Assembly: GCF_033542235.1 (NCBI RefSeq)
Contig: NZ_JAWRCU010000016.1
Location: 60,700 to 124,699, forward strand
Direction: 5' to 3'
DNA length: 64,000 bases
Origin: JAWRCU01 sp033542235
Lineage (GTDB): Bacteria; Pseudomonadota; Alphaproteobacteria; Rhizobiales; Rhizobiaceae
The translations under genes were made by a program, and so were the position numbers. Positions within the stretch are counted from its first letter, which is position 1. Each line of letters begins with the position of its first letter. This document shows positions 43,728 through 52,844 of this stretch, piece after piece. Below the pieces are notes generated by a model, which was not told the DNA's origin, ran no database searches, and saw only the letters and a program-made list of their open reading frames with translations.

Positions 43728-44206
43728 CGGCAGGTGCCGAGACGCTTTATGCCGTCATCGATACCGCCCGGGACGCGCGGCTCTATGGGCTCGTGATGCA
43801 GGCTTCCGACCAGGCTTGCCTGTTCGGCGGCGAGCTTGCCGAGCCGCTCAACCGGGCAGCCCCCTATCTCGTCGACCTGAAGAGCCGTGAGCCGCTGTTC
43901 AACTCCTGGCGCGACGAGGGCCGCGGCCAGTCCTGGGGCATCATGGCAAGGTCTGCCATGCCGCTCGGCGAGCTCAGGCGGCATTTCAGGCGCTTCATGG
44001 TGGCGAAGCTCCCCGACGGCATGGTCGCGCAATTCCGCTTCTACGACCCGCGTGTCTTCGGGCCGTATTTGTCGAGCTGTACGCCTGAGGAACTGGCGCC
44101 CTGGTTCGAAGGCGTGTCGGCATATCTGGTCGAGAACCGGGAGGCGGGAGGCTTTCACGAGTTCACGCTGCGCGAGGGGCAGCTGCATGATCGCGCGGCG
44201 GAGTAG
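43724..44206 (+). CDS. DUF4123 T6SS effector adaptor (Tap/TEC type)
   Basis: This 160-residue protein begins LYAVIDTARDARLYGLVMQ and contains FRFYDPRVFGPYL and AYLVENREAGGFHEFTLR, consistent with the DUF4123 family. Such proteins load effectors onto VgrG or PAAR in the cytoplasm before firing. Translation is coupled to the PAAR gene. It closes the cassette at 41097-44206 and supports the effector assignment of the 41800 gene. Confidence 0.8.
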   Translation: MTAGAETLYAVIDTARDARLYGLVMQASDQACLFGGELAEPLNRAAPYLVDLKSREPLFNSWRDEGRGQSWGIMARSAMPLGELRRHFRRFMVAKLPDGMVAQFRFYDPRVFGPYLSSCTPEELAPWFEGVSAYLVENREAGGFHEFTLREGQLHDRAAE

Positions 44207-44264
44207 GCTGTTTTCAGGCTTTAGATCGAAGCGATCCGCCCTCTGGCGGCCATAGGTTTTGAAG

Positions 44265-44444
44265 TCGGCGCTGCCCCTCATCGCCCTGCCGGGCACTTCT
44301 CCCCGTAAACGGGGAGAAGGACGCCGGCCGATTTGTCGGCGCTTCTTCTCCCAAGGTCGGCGATTGGCGAAATCAAAAAAGAGAGCGTCCCTCTCCCCGT
44401 TCACGGGGAGAGGATGGCGGCAGCCAGGTGAGGGGCAGCGCCGA
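44265..44444. repeat. Intergenic inverted-repeat element between convergent genes
   Basis: Arms TCGGCGCTGCCCCTCA and the complement TGAGGGGCAGCGCCGA are about 150 bases apart. Between them are CTTCTCCCCGTAAACGGGGAGAAG and CTCTCCCCGTTCACGGGGAGAG-type stems and a core with GGCGATTGGCGAAATC near 44359-44374. The core resembles the GATTGGCGAAA of copies A, B and D, linking the two repeat types. It ends just before the convergent tagH gene. Confidence 0.75.
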
Positions 44445-44500
44445 CGATGAAAATTTACGCAATCGAAGCGTGTGATCAGCCACCAACCACGCCACACGAT

Positions 44501-45865
44501 TTACTTCGGCTTCGAAGCCTTCGCATACGCATCGCTGAAATAGGCCAGAAACACGTCCAGCATGCCGTTTTCGTGCGGCTTCTCCATCGCTTCCCAGGTC
44601 GCCACGAAGGTCTCCCAGGCGCGGGTCTTTCGCGAGGCGAAGGCCGAGCTCGATACCTTCTTCTCGATCGCCTCGGGGGAGAGGTCTTCCAAGAGGCGCG
44701 CCAATGCCTTCTGCATGGCGGCATAGGTGGCGAACTCATGGGTCTTGAGGTCGTGGAAGGCCTCATCGACGCTGCGCTTGGCGTCCAGATAGCCGGCGCG
44801 GCGCGCGAACATGATTTCCAGCACCTCTTCCGGGCGTGGCACGAATTTGAGCGGGTTGTTGTCGACCGCGCCGATCATGGTGCGGTTGCTGCTCTTGGCC
44901 ATCACCTTTGCCGCGGCGCGCGCCTTGAGCAGGATCGCCAGCTCCTCGATGACGGCGCGCAGCACCGTGCCGATCTCGGCCGCGACATCCGCCTGGTCTC
45001 GCTGGAGGAAGACGTTGGGCGACACGCCGGCACCCGCAGCTATGGCGCGCAGGATCGCCTCTGCGCCGGCTGAGCCGCCCCCACCCGGCTGGTGAGCCGC
45101 GGGCGGGGTCGGCGTCGCCGGACGTTGCGGCTGAGGGGTGGCCGCTGGCGTGGGATAGGAAGGCGGCGCAAACGGCTCGCCGCCGAAATCGAAAGGCGAG
45201 GGGGGCCGTACGGCAGGCGACGGCTGGCCGGCAGCGGGGTAGGCTTTGCGTTGCGGCGCCGCATCCTGGCCGAAAGGCGATTCACCCGGGGCCGGCGCGA
45301 ACGAGTCAGGCTGCTGCGCGGCCGGCCGCTCTGCCGGCTTCGCGAAATCCTCGAACGGGTTGCTCGAGATCACTGGCGGCAGGTCGAGGTGGCGCTCGGC
45401 GAAATCGGCGCTGCGCTGGCCTTGCTTCTCGCGCGCCATCAGCTCGCGTCTGCTGATCGGCGGCGGCGCCGGCTCGCCGGTGTCCCAGATATTGTCGGAA
45501 TTCCTGGCCGGGGCCTGGAAAGGCGAGGCTTCGCCTTCCTCCGCGTCGCCGGCAGCATCGATGGACACGGAGATCAGGTAGTGCCCGATCTTCAGCCGGT
45601 CGCCGTCGGCGAGCGGATGCGGGCTGCGGACGCGCTGCGACGCGCCGTTCACAAACGTGCCGTTGCGCGACACGTCGTAGAGCCAATAGCCGCCTTTTTC
45701 GTAGCGGATCTCGCAGTGCCGCCCCGAGATGAACATGTTCGGGTCGGGCAGCGTCCAGTCGCGATGCTCACGGCCGATCTCGAAGCCGCGCTGGTTCGCC
45801 CGATAGCTCAGCGGCCCGCCGTCAGGCAGTGCGTCGACATTGTCGATCCTCAGGCTGATCGTCAT
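44501..45865 (-). CDS. tagH: TagH, T6SS FHA-domain protein
   Basis: The 454-residue protein has an N-terminal FHA domain at about 25-100: FEIGREHRDWTLPDPNMFIS, GRHCEIRYEKGGYWLYDVSR, NGTFVNG. The middle is Pro/Ala-rich, and the last 180 residues form the TagH C-terminal domain. FHA proteins bind phosphothreonine and regulate T6SS assembly. ATG 45865 is used; a TTG one codon earlier is possible. It runs opposite to the tss operon, below vgrG. Confidence 0.87.
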   Translation of the reverse strand: MTISLRIDNVDALPDGGPLSYRANQRGFEIGREHRDWTLPDPNMFISGRHCEIRYEKGGYWLYDVSRNGTFVNGASQRVRSPHPLADGDRLKIGHYLISVSIDAAGDAEEGEASPFQAPARNSDNIWDTGEPAPPPISRRELMAREKQGQRSADFAERHLDLPPVISSNPFEDFAKPAERPAAQQPDSFAPAPGESPFGQDAAPQRKAYPAAGQPSPAVRPPSPFDFGGEPFAPPSYPTPAATPQPQRPATPTPPAAHQPGGGGSAGAEAILRAIAAGAGVSPNVFLQRDQADVAAEIGTVLRAVIEELAILLKARAAAKVMAKSSNRTMIGAVDNNPLKFVPRPEEVLEIMFARRAGYLDAKRSVDEAFHDLKTHEFATYAAMQKALARLLEDLSPEAIEKKVSSSAFASRKTRAWETFVATWEAMEKPHENGMLDVFLAYFSDAYAKASKPK

Positions 45866-46064
45866 CAACTAGCGTCCGTCCCATCGGAAACGCCCGCAAG
45901 GCTAACTCCGAATGTTTACTTAATTTAGCCGTGCCCGAGCTTCTTGCAAGAAAGCGGATCGAGCCGCCTGCGGGGCGGAGGACGTTTGCTTTTTTTCGCC
46001 GTGCGTGGCTTAAAGCGGCTCTGCCCTTCTGCAAAACAACTAAACCGTCCCGGGCCAGCTCCCG

Positions 46065-46616
46065 TCATGTTCTCATTGCAAGGCGGATGGCCATGTCGAC
46101 GAAAATGCGCAGTGTCGCCGCTCTGTCCTTGCGGTCGACCCGCGCCAGCACGGAAAGCACCCCGGCGTTCACGGCCTTTGCGGTAAGATAGGGCGGAGGG
46201 GTGACCGGCATCGAGTCCGGCCCGATCATGCTCCCCCCGCTCCAGCCGGAGGCGAGCGCTATCCATACGCCTGGGGTCCTCGTCCGGGAAGCCATGCCCG
46301 CATCGAGAGCCGCAATGCGCGTCGCCTCCTCGGGGCGCCGCACCCAATCCTCGGCAAGCGCCAGCAGGCGAAGGTCGTCGGGGGCGAGCCTGTCGGGGAG
46401 CGTGTTCAGGCACTGGTGTCCCCACCAGACGGCTTCGCGGCGCCCGAGCAGATAGGCCGAGAAGGTAATCGCGTCCTCCGGCGTTGCGCTGCCCGCGAGG
46501 TCCCTGACGAACTCCAGCGAGCCGCGGTCCGACGGACGCGCGGCCATGTCGTCCAGCGCGGTCGGAAAGGCCTGGAACAAGTCGCGCGCCGTGCTGAATC
46601 GAAGCCTCTGCGTCAT
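46065..46616 (-). CDS. T6SS-linked protein (DUF6931-like)
   Basis: From ATG 46616 the protein is 183 residues and starts MTQRLRFSTARDLFQAFPTA. It contains SAYLLGRREAVWWGHQCLNT and ALAEDWVRRPEEATRIAALD, which resembles DUF6931 proteins from T6SS loci (family name from memory, moderate certainty). No signal peptide or membrane helix. An alternative upstream start would extend through the tandem repeat, which is unlikely. It sits between vgrG and tagH on the same strand. Confidence 0.6.
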   Translation of the reverse strand: MTQRLRFSTARDLFQAFPTALDDMAARPSDRGSLEFVRDLAGSATPEDAITFSAYLLGRREAVWWGHQCLNTLPDRLAPDDLRLLALAEDWVRRPEEATRIAALDAGMASRTRTPGVWIALASGWSGGSMIGPDSMPVTPPPYLTAKAVNAGVLSVLARVDRKDRAATLRIFVDMAIRLAMRT

Positions 46617-46627
46617 GTCCCCACACA

Positions 46628-46752
46628 GGGGCAATAGGGCAATAAGGCAATAGGGCAATAGGCGGAGAAGAGAGACCTTAGGGCTTTGAAAGCCGCGTCA
46701 GAGAAGAACCCTATTCCCCTATTCCCCTATTCCCCTATTGCCTTATTCCCCT
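46628..46752. repeat. Octamer tandem repeat arranged as an inverted pair
   Basis: GGGGCAATAGGGCAATAAGG-type octamers run through 46628-46662 (unit GGGCAATA). At 46709-46752 the complementary unit CCCTATTC, later CCTTATTCCCC, is repeated. The two arms are roughly inverted copies around a 46-base loop and could form a long imperfect hairpin in the minus-strand transcript between vgrG and the DUF6931-like gene. Confidence 0.7.
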
Positions 46753-48551
46753 CAGCTGTTGATCTTCACCAAGGACCCCTTGATGTCCATGACGCCGCCT
46801 GCCGAATGCGTCGACATCACCGCATCTGACTTCAGATCGGTCGCCTTGATTTCGATCTGCAGCGATTCGAGCGATATCTTTTCAGGCGTCATGGTGATCT
46901 TGCTCGATCCGACGGTGATCTCGACTTTTGTGCCTGCGTCGATTTTCAGGACCTGACCGACATCCAACGTGTCGTTCTGTCCGATCTCGCTCTTGCGGTT
47001 GATCTTGACCTTGCGCGCTTCGTCGTTCTCGACGACCGATTCCAGATTGCGCTGCGCGTGAAGGCGCAGCAGTTCGCTGCCTGAGCTGTCGTCGAAGATG
47101 AGCTCGTTGTAGCCGCCGCCGCCTTCCGTTGAATTCGACTTCAGGCCGGAAATGTTCTTCTGGCCGGGCAGGTCGTAAGGCGGCATGTTCTTGTCGTTGT
47201 ATATCGCGCCGACGATCAGCGGCTGGTCCGGGTCGCCTTCGAGGAAATCGACCAGCACCTCCATCCCGACACGCGGGATATAGATCCCGCCCCACTGGTT
47301 GCCTGCCCATACCTGGGCGACACGGCAGCGGCGGGACTGGTCCTTCTTCTGGTCCCAATGGAAGCGCACGAGAATGCGGCCGTATTCGTCTACGTCTATA
47401 TCGCCGCTGCCGACGACTTCCGCCGTCTGCGGGCCTTGGATCACGGCCTTCTTGGTGACCCGGGGAGGTGCGTAGGTCTTGTCGCTTTTGATGAACTCGT
47501 ACCATCCCATATAGATGCGCTCTGCCGGGCTGGCGGCGCCGCTGCGGTAGGACTGCGGGCCGAACTTGTGGCGGCAGCGAAGCGCCAGATACTCGGCGTC
47601 GAAACCGCTGCCGCTCTTGTCTTCCAGGGTGACGAGCGCGCCGGGAAAGCAGGTCACGCAATCGCCGTCGGCGAAGAAATGGCCGTCTTTCGCGCGTTCC
47701 ATGTCGCGCCATGCCTGCGCGATCTTCTGGCCGTCGGAGCTTTCGACATAGCGGCCGGGATAGTCGAACACCTCCAGCGTGGCGTTCTCGAAGGGCGGGT
47801 TGATGTCTTCGTTGACCGTCAGATCGTTGTTCGGCTTCTTGAAGTCGTAGTCGGTGAGCTTGATCTTGCCAGAGACGTAACGGCGGTCCTGCTCCCAGGT
47901 GAAGAAGTCCTCCTTGCGCGTCCTGTGCCCGCCGACTTGCGGTGTATAGCGCCTGGCGCCGCCCGGGAGGGTCTCGAAAGTCGACATCTCGTCGGCGAGG
48001 ATGAGCTTGTGCTCACCGTCGGAATGCTCGAAGTAGTAACTGATGCCGTACTCCTCCATGAGCCGGCAGACGAAATCCATATCGGACTCGCGATACTGGA
48101 CGCAGTATTCGAGCTCGGGATAGCCCCGAGACAAGTTGTTGGTGTAGCGCGCGAAGCTGTGCTCCCCGAAGATCTGCTCGATGATCTCCGGCACGGTCTT
48201 CTCGTGGAAGATTCGACAATTGCTACGGTAGGCGAGCAGCCTGAGCCATGGCTCGAGGACCAGGCTGTAGGCCTCGTTGTCGTCCGGGTTGGTGCCGACC
48301 CAGCGCGCTTCGGTCAGTATTCCGTCGAAATAACGCTTCTTGCCGGGTTCTATTTCGACAGCAATCGTGCAGTTCTGCCCAATCGCGGAATCGAAGTTGA
48401 CGCCTTTGTCTGTGCTCAGAGCTTCGACGTTGATCTGGAACTTCTCGCTCACACCCTCGATGCAGTCGAAGCTGGAGAGGACAAGCTTATCTTTTCCAAG
48501 GGGGGTGTTGAGTTTGGCGAGACGTTTGTCTTGGCGAAGAGAATCCGGCAT
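46752..48551 (-). CDS. vgrG: VgrG/TssI spike protein
   Basis: At 599 residues it is a standard-length VgrG without a C-terminal effector extension. The gp27-like part includes LSSFDCIEGVSEKFQINVEA and SDMDFVCRLMEEYGISYYFE, the gp5 OB fold includes GSGDIDVDEYGRILVRFHWD, CRVAQVWAGNQWGGIYIPRV and GMEVLVDFLEGDPDQP, and a beta-helix spike with repeating strands ends at KINS. It forms the tip of the Hcp tube, capped by PAAR (43248). AAGGAAG precedes its start, and it is divergent from ompA-like 48664. Confidence 0.95.
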   Translation of the reverse strand: MPDSLRQDKRLAKLNTPLGKDKLVLSSFDCIEGVSEKFQINVEALSTDKGVNFDSAIGQNCTIAVEIEPGKKRYFDGILTEARWVGTNPDDNEAYSLVLEPWLRLLAYRSNCRIFHEKTVPEIIEQIFGEHSFARYTNNLSRGYPELEYCVQYRESDMDFVCRLMEEYGISYYFEHSDGEHKLILADEMSTFETLPGGARRYTPQVGGHRTRKEDFFTWEQDRRYVSGKIKLTDYDFKKPNNDLTVNEDINPPFENATLEVFDYPGRYVESSDGQKIAQAWRDMERAKDGHFFADGDCVTCFPGALVTLEDKSGSGFDAEYLALRCRHKFGPQSYRSGAASPAERIYMGWYEFIKSDKTYAPPRVTKKAVIQGPQTAEVVGSGDIDVDEYGRILVRFHWDQKKDQSRRCRVAQVWAGNQWGGIYIPRVGMEVLVDFLEGDPDQPLIVGAIYNDKNMPPYDLPGQKNISGLKSNSTEGGGGYNELIFDDSSGSELLRLHAQRNLESVVENDEARKVKINRKSEIGQNDTLDVGQVLKIDAGTKVEITVGSSKITMTPEKISLESLQIEIKATDLKSDAVMSTHSAGGVMDIKGSLVKINS

Positions 48552-48595
48552 TCAGAAACTTCCTTCGAAAGGCAGAGCGGTTCAGATCGCCTTTA

Positions 48596-48624
48596 TTGAC
48601 ATAGCACGGCTGGAATTTTATCGT
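48596..48624 (+). promoter_or_regulatory. Probable promoter of the ompA-tss operon
   Basis: TTGACA (48596-48601), a 17-base spacer and TATCGT (48619-48624) form a plausible sigma-70 promoter, about 40 bases before the ompA-like ATG at 48664. The vgrG start lies only 112 bases away in the other direction, so the region is shared by both transcription units. Confidence 0.45.
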
Positions 48625-48663
48625 CCATATTAGCTTTCTTCCGTAACTAAATGGAGTCGTCGA

Positions 48664-49188
48664 ATGTCTCCGAAGTTTCTGGCGGCTGTGCTCCTGGGCG
48701 CCGGCACCATCGGGATTCAGCCTGCGGTTGCAGATCCGAACGTCAAGGCGGACGATATCGTGCAGTTTTTCGTGCACTCTGCGAAGCTCGGAGCTGCCCG
48801 AGGGCTCTGCATCGGTACGGCGCAGGAATGCGACAAGACCGCCCCCAAGCCGAAGGGCTTCGATATGCTGGTCAACTTCGACCTGGATTCGGCCAGGCTC
48901 ACGGACCAGGCGCGGCAGAACCTCGAGGAATTCGCCAAGGCGCTGCGCAACGAACAGCTCTCAAGCGCTCATTTCGTCGTCGAAGGTTATACGGACGCGC
49001 GTGGGAGCGATCAGTACAATCTCGGCCTTTCGGAACGCCGGGCCGAGGCGGTCACGAAGTTCCTCTATGACAAGGGCATTGCCCCGGACAAGGTGACGGC
49101 GGTCGGCTTGGGCAAGACAAATCCGCGCGTGCCCGATCCGCTGGATGCGGTGAACCGCCGCGTGGAGATGCGGATCAAACTGCAGTGA
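48664..49188 (+). CDS. OmpA-family T6SS-associated protein
   Basis: The 174-residue protein has a signal peptide (about 1-23, ending VADP). The C-terminal OmpA domain runs from about 68: NFDLDSARLTDQARQNLEEF, VVEGYTDARGSDQYNLGLSE, RRAEAVTKFLYDKGI. The Asp and Arg residues that bind the peptidoglycan stem peptide are kept. It probably anchors the secretion apparatus to the cell wall, like TagL-type domains, or helps locally. It heads the tss operon. Cysteines 49 and 56 could pair. Confidence 0.8.
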   Translation: MSPKFLAAVLLGAGTIGIQPAVADPNVKADDIVQFFVHSAKLGAARGLCIGTAQECDKTAPKPKGFDMLVNFDLDSARLTDQARQNLEEFAKALRNEQLSSAHFVVEGYTDARGSDQYNLGLSERRAEAVTKFLYDKGIAPDKVTAVGLGKTNPRVPDPLDAVNRRVEMRIKLQ

Positions 49189-49253
49189 CCGCATAGCATC
49201 GGCAAGAAGGCGCTCGCGGGCGGCGTTGCATTTTCAGGGGTGGGCCTGCTCGC

Positions 49254-50570
49254 ATGCGATATGATTGGCTGCTCGAACCTGTATCGGAAGCGGAGCCCTG
49301 CGGTCCCGACCTGGACGATATCGGTGACGAGAAATATCTGAATTACGTCCTTTCCGTCACCAGCCGCATTCCGGAGCGGTATTATAGGGCCGACACCGAC
49401 AAGGCGATCGACCGCGCCGAAATCAAGCTCAAGGACGAGGTGGAGACGATCGGCTCTCTCCTGAAGGAGACGCGCGACGTCAGGCTGCTGTGCATCGAGG
49501 CGCGATTCCAGAGCTTTGCCGGCGAATTGTCGGGCTTCGCCGACTGCGTCGAAGCGATAGCCGGGCTCGTGGAGCGCTTCTGGGAAGACGTGCATCCCAA
49601 GGCCATCGACGGCGATTTCACGCTGCGCCAGAACATGCTGGGCGGCCTCGACGACTGGTGGCAGGTCATCCAGCCGCTTCAGCACGCGGCGCTTGTGCGC
49701 GACAAGCGTCTTGGCCCGGTTCTTTTCAGGCACTTCGCAATCGCCAGCGGCAGCGCCGAGAAGCGGGGCAACGAAGCCGTGCCCGACATCGGCGACATCC
49801 ATAGGGCGCTCGCTGCCGAGGAAAACCGCGCGCTTTGCGACATCAGCTTCGACGCGGCGAAGAGGGCCGCGGCTGCGCTGACCCGGATACGCGAGGCCTT
49901 CATTGAAAACTCGGGCTACGACTACGTGCCGAGTTTCGACCGGCTGCAGGCTTTCCTCGAGCCGCTGCTGAAATTGTTTCAGGCGGCGCGGCCCGAACTG
50001 GTGGTGGCTGCCGCGCCTGTCGAAGAGGCGCCGGCAACAGGCGACGGCGACGGCTCGCAGGCGGCCGATGTTTCTGCCGAAGCGAAAGCGCCTTCGGTCC
50101 AAGGCGTTATCGCAAGCCAGGCGGACGCGGCCGCAGCTCTGCTTGCGATCGAGACCTATTTCGCGGCGCACGAGCCCTCGGCGCCGGCTCTGCTCCTCAT
50201 CCATCAGGCGCGGACGCTGGTCGGCAAACCGTTGATACATGCCATCGAGGTTCTGTTACCTGAGGCCGCACCGCGCGCCATGATCAAGATACAAGGCGAC
50301 TTTAATCTCCAGCTCAACATGGCGCAGCTGAAGCAGTTGACGGCAGATGTTGCGAACCCTGCGAATGGCGCCAACGGGTCCGATGCGAGTTCGAACACGT
50401 TCTCGGCAGGCTCCAGGGGAGAGGCGATGACGCTGATGGCTGAGGTGGAGCATTTCTTCAAGACGGCGGAGCCGTCGAGCCCGGTGCCCATGCTGTTGGC
50501 CAAGGCCAGCGGTTTCGCCAACCGGGATTTCAACGCGATTTTGAAGGATCTGATAGGGCCGCCTGCCTAG
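49254..50570 (+). CDS. tssA: TssA, T6SS baseplate/tail assembly protein (ImpA N-terminal family)
   Basis: The 438-residue protein begins with the ImpA_N domain: WLLEPVSEAEPCGPDLDDIG, FWEDVHPKAIDGDFTLRQNM and WQVIQPLQHAAL. TssA primes tail assembly and stays at the sheath end. The middle (residues 255-290) is Ala/Glu/Ser-rich linker. The C-terminal part includes EVLLPEAAPRAMIKIQGDF near 335. No strong ribosome site precedes the ATG. It is the first structural gene of the plus-strand operon. Confidence 0.9.
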   Translation: MRYDWLLEPVSEAEPCGPDLDDIGDEKYLNYVLSVTSRIPERYYRADTDKAIDRAEIKLKDEVETIGSLLKETRDVRLLCIEARFQSFAGELSGFADCVEAIAGLVERFWEDVHPKAIDGDFTLRQNMLGGLDDWWQVIQPLQHAALVRDKRLGPVLFRHFAIASGSAEKRGNEAVPDIGDIHRALAAEENRALCDISFDAAKRAAAALTRIREAFIENSGYDYVPSFDRLQAFLEPLLKLFQAARPELVVAAAPVEEAPATGDGDGSQAADVSAEAKAPSVQGVIASQADAAAALLAIETYFAAHEPSAPALLLIHQARTLVGKPLIHAIEVLLPEAAPRAMIKIQGDFNLQLNMAQLKQLTADVANPANGANGSDASSNTFSAGSRGEAMTLMAEVEHFFKTAEPSSPVPMLLAKASGFANRDFNAILKDLIGPPA

Positions 50571-50670
50571 AGCGACGACAAGCTGCGAGCTGCAATGTGG
50601 CAGCCGCCAATTTGTTTGACAAAGTCAGGGCACTCGGGTCTCATCAGCTTACGTAGAGGGAACTGCTCAC

Positions 50671-51213
50671 ATGGCATCAGACAGCGGTCAGAAGTTCATC
50701 AAGCGCAATCGTCCGCCTCGCGTCCACATAAGTTATCAGGACCCGTACGAGGCCAACAAACAGGTCGAGCTGCCCTTTGTTATGGGCGTCATGGCGGACC
50801 TGTCGGGAAATGCCTCGGAAGTCGCCAAGCCGCCGATGGCGGACCGCAAGTTCGTCAACGTCGATATGGACAATTTCGACGCGTATATGGAGAGCGTCAA
50901 GCCTGCCGTCGCCTTCCGCACCGAAAACCGGCTCGGCGAAAAGTCCGGCGAGCAGATGGGCGTCAAGCTCACCTTTACCAAGATGGCTGATTTTGAGCCG
51001 GCTGCGATCGCCCGCCAGGTGCCGGCGCTTCGGGCGCTGCTCGAGGCCCGCGAGCAGCTCGCCAACCTGCAGCGCTACATGGACGGCAAGTCCGCGGCGG
51101 AGGAGAAGCTGCGTGAGCTCCTCGCGAGCCCGGAGCTGATGCGTTCGATCAACGATCGGCGCGCGACGGCTCTCGCGAACCAGTCACAGTCGGAAGATGG
51201 CGCTGCCCAGTGA
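50671..51213 (+). CDS. tssB: TssB, T6SS contractile sheath small subunit (VipA)
   Basis: The 180-residue protein begins SDSGQKFIKRNRPPRVHISY and continues VELPFVMGVMADLSGNASEV, the hallmark of TssB. It pairs with TssC to build the contractile sheath around the Hcp tube. AGAGGGA precedes the ATG. tssC follows after 39 bases. Confidence 0.95.
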   Translation: MASDSGQKFIKRNRPPRVHISYQDPYEANKQVELPFVMGVMADLSGNASEVAKPPMADRKFVNVDMDNFDAYMESVKPAVAFRTENRLGEKSGEQMGVKLTFTKMADFEPAAIARQVPALRALLEAREQLANLQRYMDGKSAAEEKLRELLASPELMRSINDRRATALANQSQSEDGAAQ

Positions 51214-51252
51214 GCGGTGCGACACGTAGTGCGGTGCTGATGAGAGGACATC

Positions 51253-52752
51253 ATGGCTACTGAACTCCAACAGGAAAAGACGGCCTCGGCGGAAGCCGCG
51301 TTTCAAGACGCCGACGAATTCGCTTCGCTTCTGAAGCAGAGCTTCAAGCCGCGTAGCGAACGGGCTGCGACCGAGGTCGACAACGCCATCAGCACGCTGG
51401 TGCAGCAGGCGCTCGCCGATACGAGCATCATCAAGGAAGACGTGCTGGACACGATCCAGGACATGATCGCCCGCCTGGACGAGAAGCTTTCTGACCAGAT
51501 GAACGCGATCATGCATGCGCCGGAGTTCCAGGGCATCGAGAGCGCATGGCGTGGCTTGAGCTATCTGGTCTACAACTCCGAGACCGACGCGACGCTCAAG
51601 CTCAAGGTCATGAACGTTTCGAAGAACGAGCTCTATCGCGACCTGCGCAACTATCCGGACGCGAAATGGGATCAGAGCCCGCTCTTCAAGAAGCTCTACG
51701 AGGCCGAGTTCGGGCAGCTTGGCGGCCAGCCTTATGGCTGCCTCGTGGGCGACTACTATTTCGACCAGTCGGCGGTCGATGTCCGGCTTCTGCGCGACCT
51801 CGGCAAGGTCGCGGCCGCTGCGCATTGTCCGTTCATCTCCGGGGCTGCGCCGACCTTGCTTGGCATGGACTCCTGGACGGAGCTTTCCAATCCGCGCGAC
51901 CTCAGCAAGATCTTCGAGACGCCCGACTATGCCGGCTGGAAGTCGCTCCGGGATTCGGAGAATTCCCGCTACGTGGCGCTCTGCATGCCGCGCGTGCTCG
52001 CCCGCGAGCCCTTCGGCGCGAAGTCGATCCCCGTCGAGGAGTTCGATTTCGAGGAGGAGACCGACGGCCACAAGGGCGGGAAATATGCCTGGATGAACGC
52101 GGCCTATGCGATGGCCGCCAACATCAACCGCGCCTACAAGGAATGGGGCTGGACCGTCCGCATCCGCGGCGTCCAGTCGGGAGGAGAGGTCATCAACCTG
52201 CCCACCCACACCTTCCCGACTGACGACGGCGACATCGACCTGAAGTGCCCCACCGAGATCGCCATCAGCGACCGGCGCGAGGCGGAGCTTTCGAAATCCG
52301 GGCTCTTGCCGCTCATTCATCGCAAGAACACCGACAAGGCGGCCTTCATCGGTGCGCAGTCGCTCTACAAGCCGAAGAAGTATGACAACGTCGACGCGAC
52401 CGCCTCGGACAACATCTCGTCGCGCATCCCGTACATGTTCGCGGTATCGAGATTTGCCCACTATCTGAAATGCATGGTGCGCGACCAGATCGGCGAGACG
52501 AAGGAGGCTCCCGACCTGGAGAAGTGGTTGACGAAGTGGATCGTGCAGTATGTCGACGGCGATCCGCGCAATTCGACGACCGAAATAAAAGCAAAGAAGC
52601 CGCTCGCTGCTGCCAAGGTTGAAGTGTTTCCCGATGAGGAGAACCCGGGTTATTACTCCGCACGCTTCTTCCTGCGGCCGCATTTCCAACTGGAAGGTAT
52701 GGATATCGGCATGAGTCTGGTGTCCCGGCTGCCCGGCCAGCAGAACAAGTAG
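51253..52752 (+). CDS. tssC: TssC, T6SS contractile sheath large subunit (VipB)
   Basis: The 499-residue protein carries LLKQSFKPRSERAATEVDNA, PEFQGIESAWRGLSYLVYNS, QPYGCLVGDYYFDQSAVDVR and SRFAHYLKCMVRDQIG, typical of TssC. The C-terminal RFFLRPHFQLEGMDIGMSLV strand is present. It assembles with TssB. Codon use and length are ordinary for the family. Confidence 0.95.
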   Translation: MATELQQEKTASAEAAFQDADEFASLLKQSFKPRSERAATEVDNAISTLVQQALADTSIIKEDVLDTIQDMIARLDEKLSDQMNAIMHAPEFQGIESAWRGLSYLVYNSETDATLKLKVMNVSKNELYRDLRNYPDAKWDQSPLFKKLYEAEFGQLGGQPYGCLVGDYYFDQSAVDVRLLRDLGKVAAAAHCPFISGAAPTLLGMDSWTELSNPRDLSKIFETPDYAGWKSLRDSENSRYVALCMPRVLAREPFGAKSIPVEEFDFEEETDGHKGGKYAWMNAAYAMAANINRAYKEWGWTVRIRGVQSGGEVINLPTHTFPTDDGDIDLKCPTEIAISDRREAELSKSGLLPLIHRKNTDKAAFIGAQSLYKPKKYDNVDATASDNISSRIPYMFAVSRFAHYLKCMVRDQIGETKEAPDLEKWLTKWIVQYVDGDPRNSTTEIKAKKPLAAAKVEVFPDEENPGYYSARFFLRPHFQLEGMDIGMSLVSRLPGQQNK

Positions 52753-52844
52753 CAAGAATCTGCCGGAATGTAAGGTAAACCGTTGCTGAGATGTCAGCAA
52801 CGAACGAACTTGGATTGTCGCTCAGCTATATCAAGGAGAGTGCA

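Noticed and set aside
46628..46752. CRISPR-like array
   Set aside because: Units are 8 bases and contiguous, without spacers; it is a tandem and inverted repeat.
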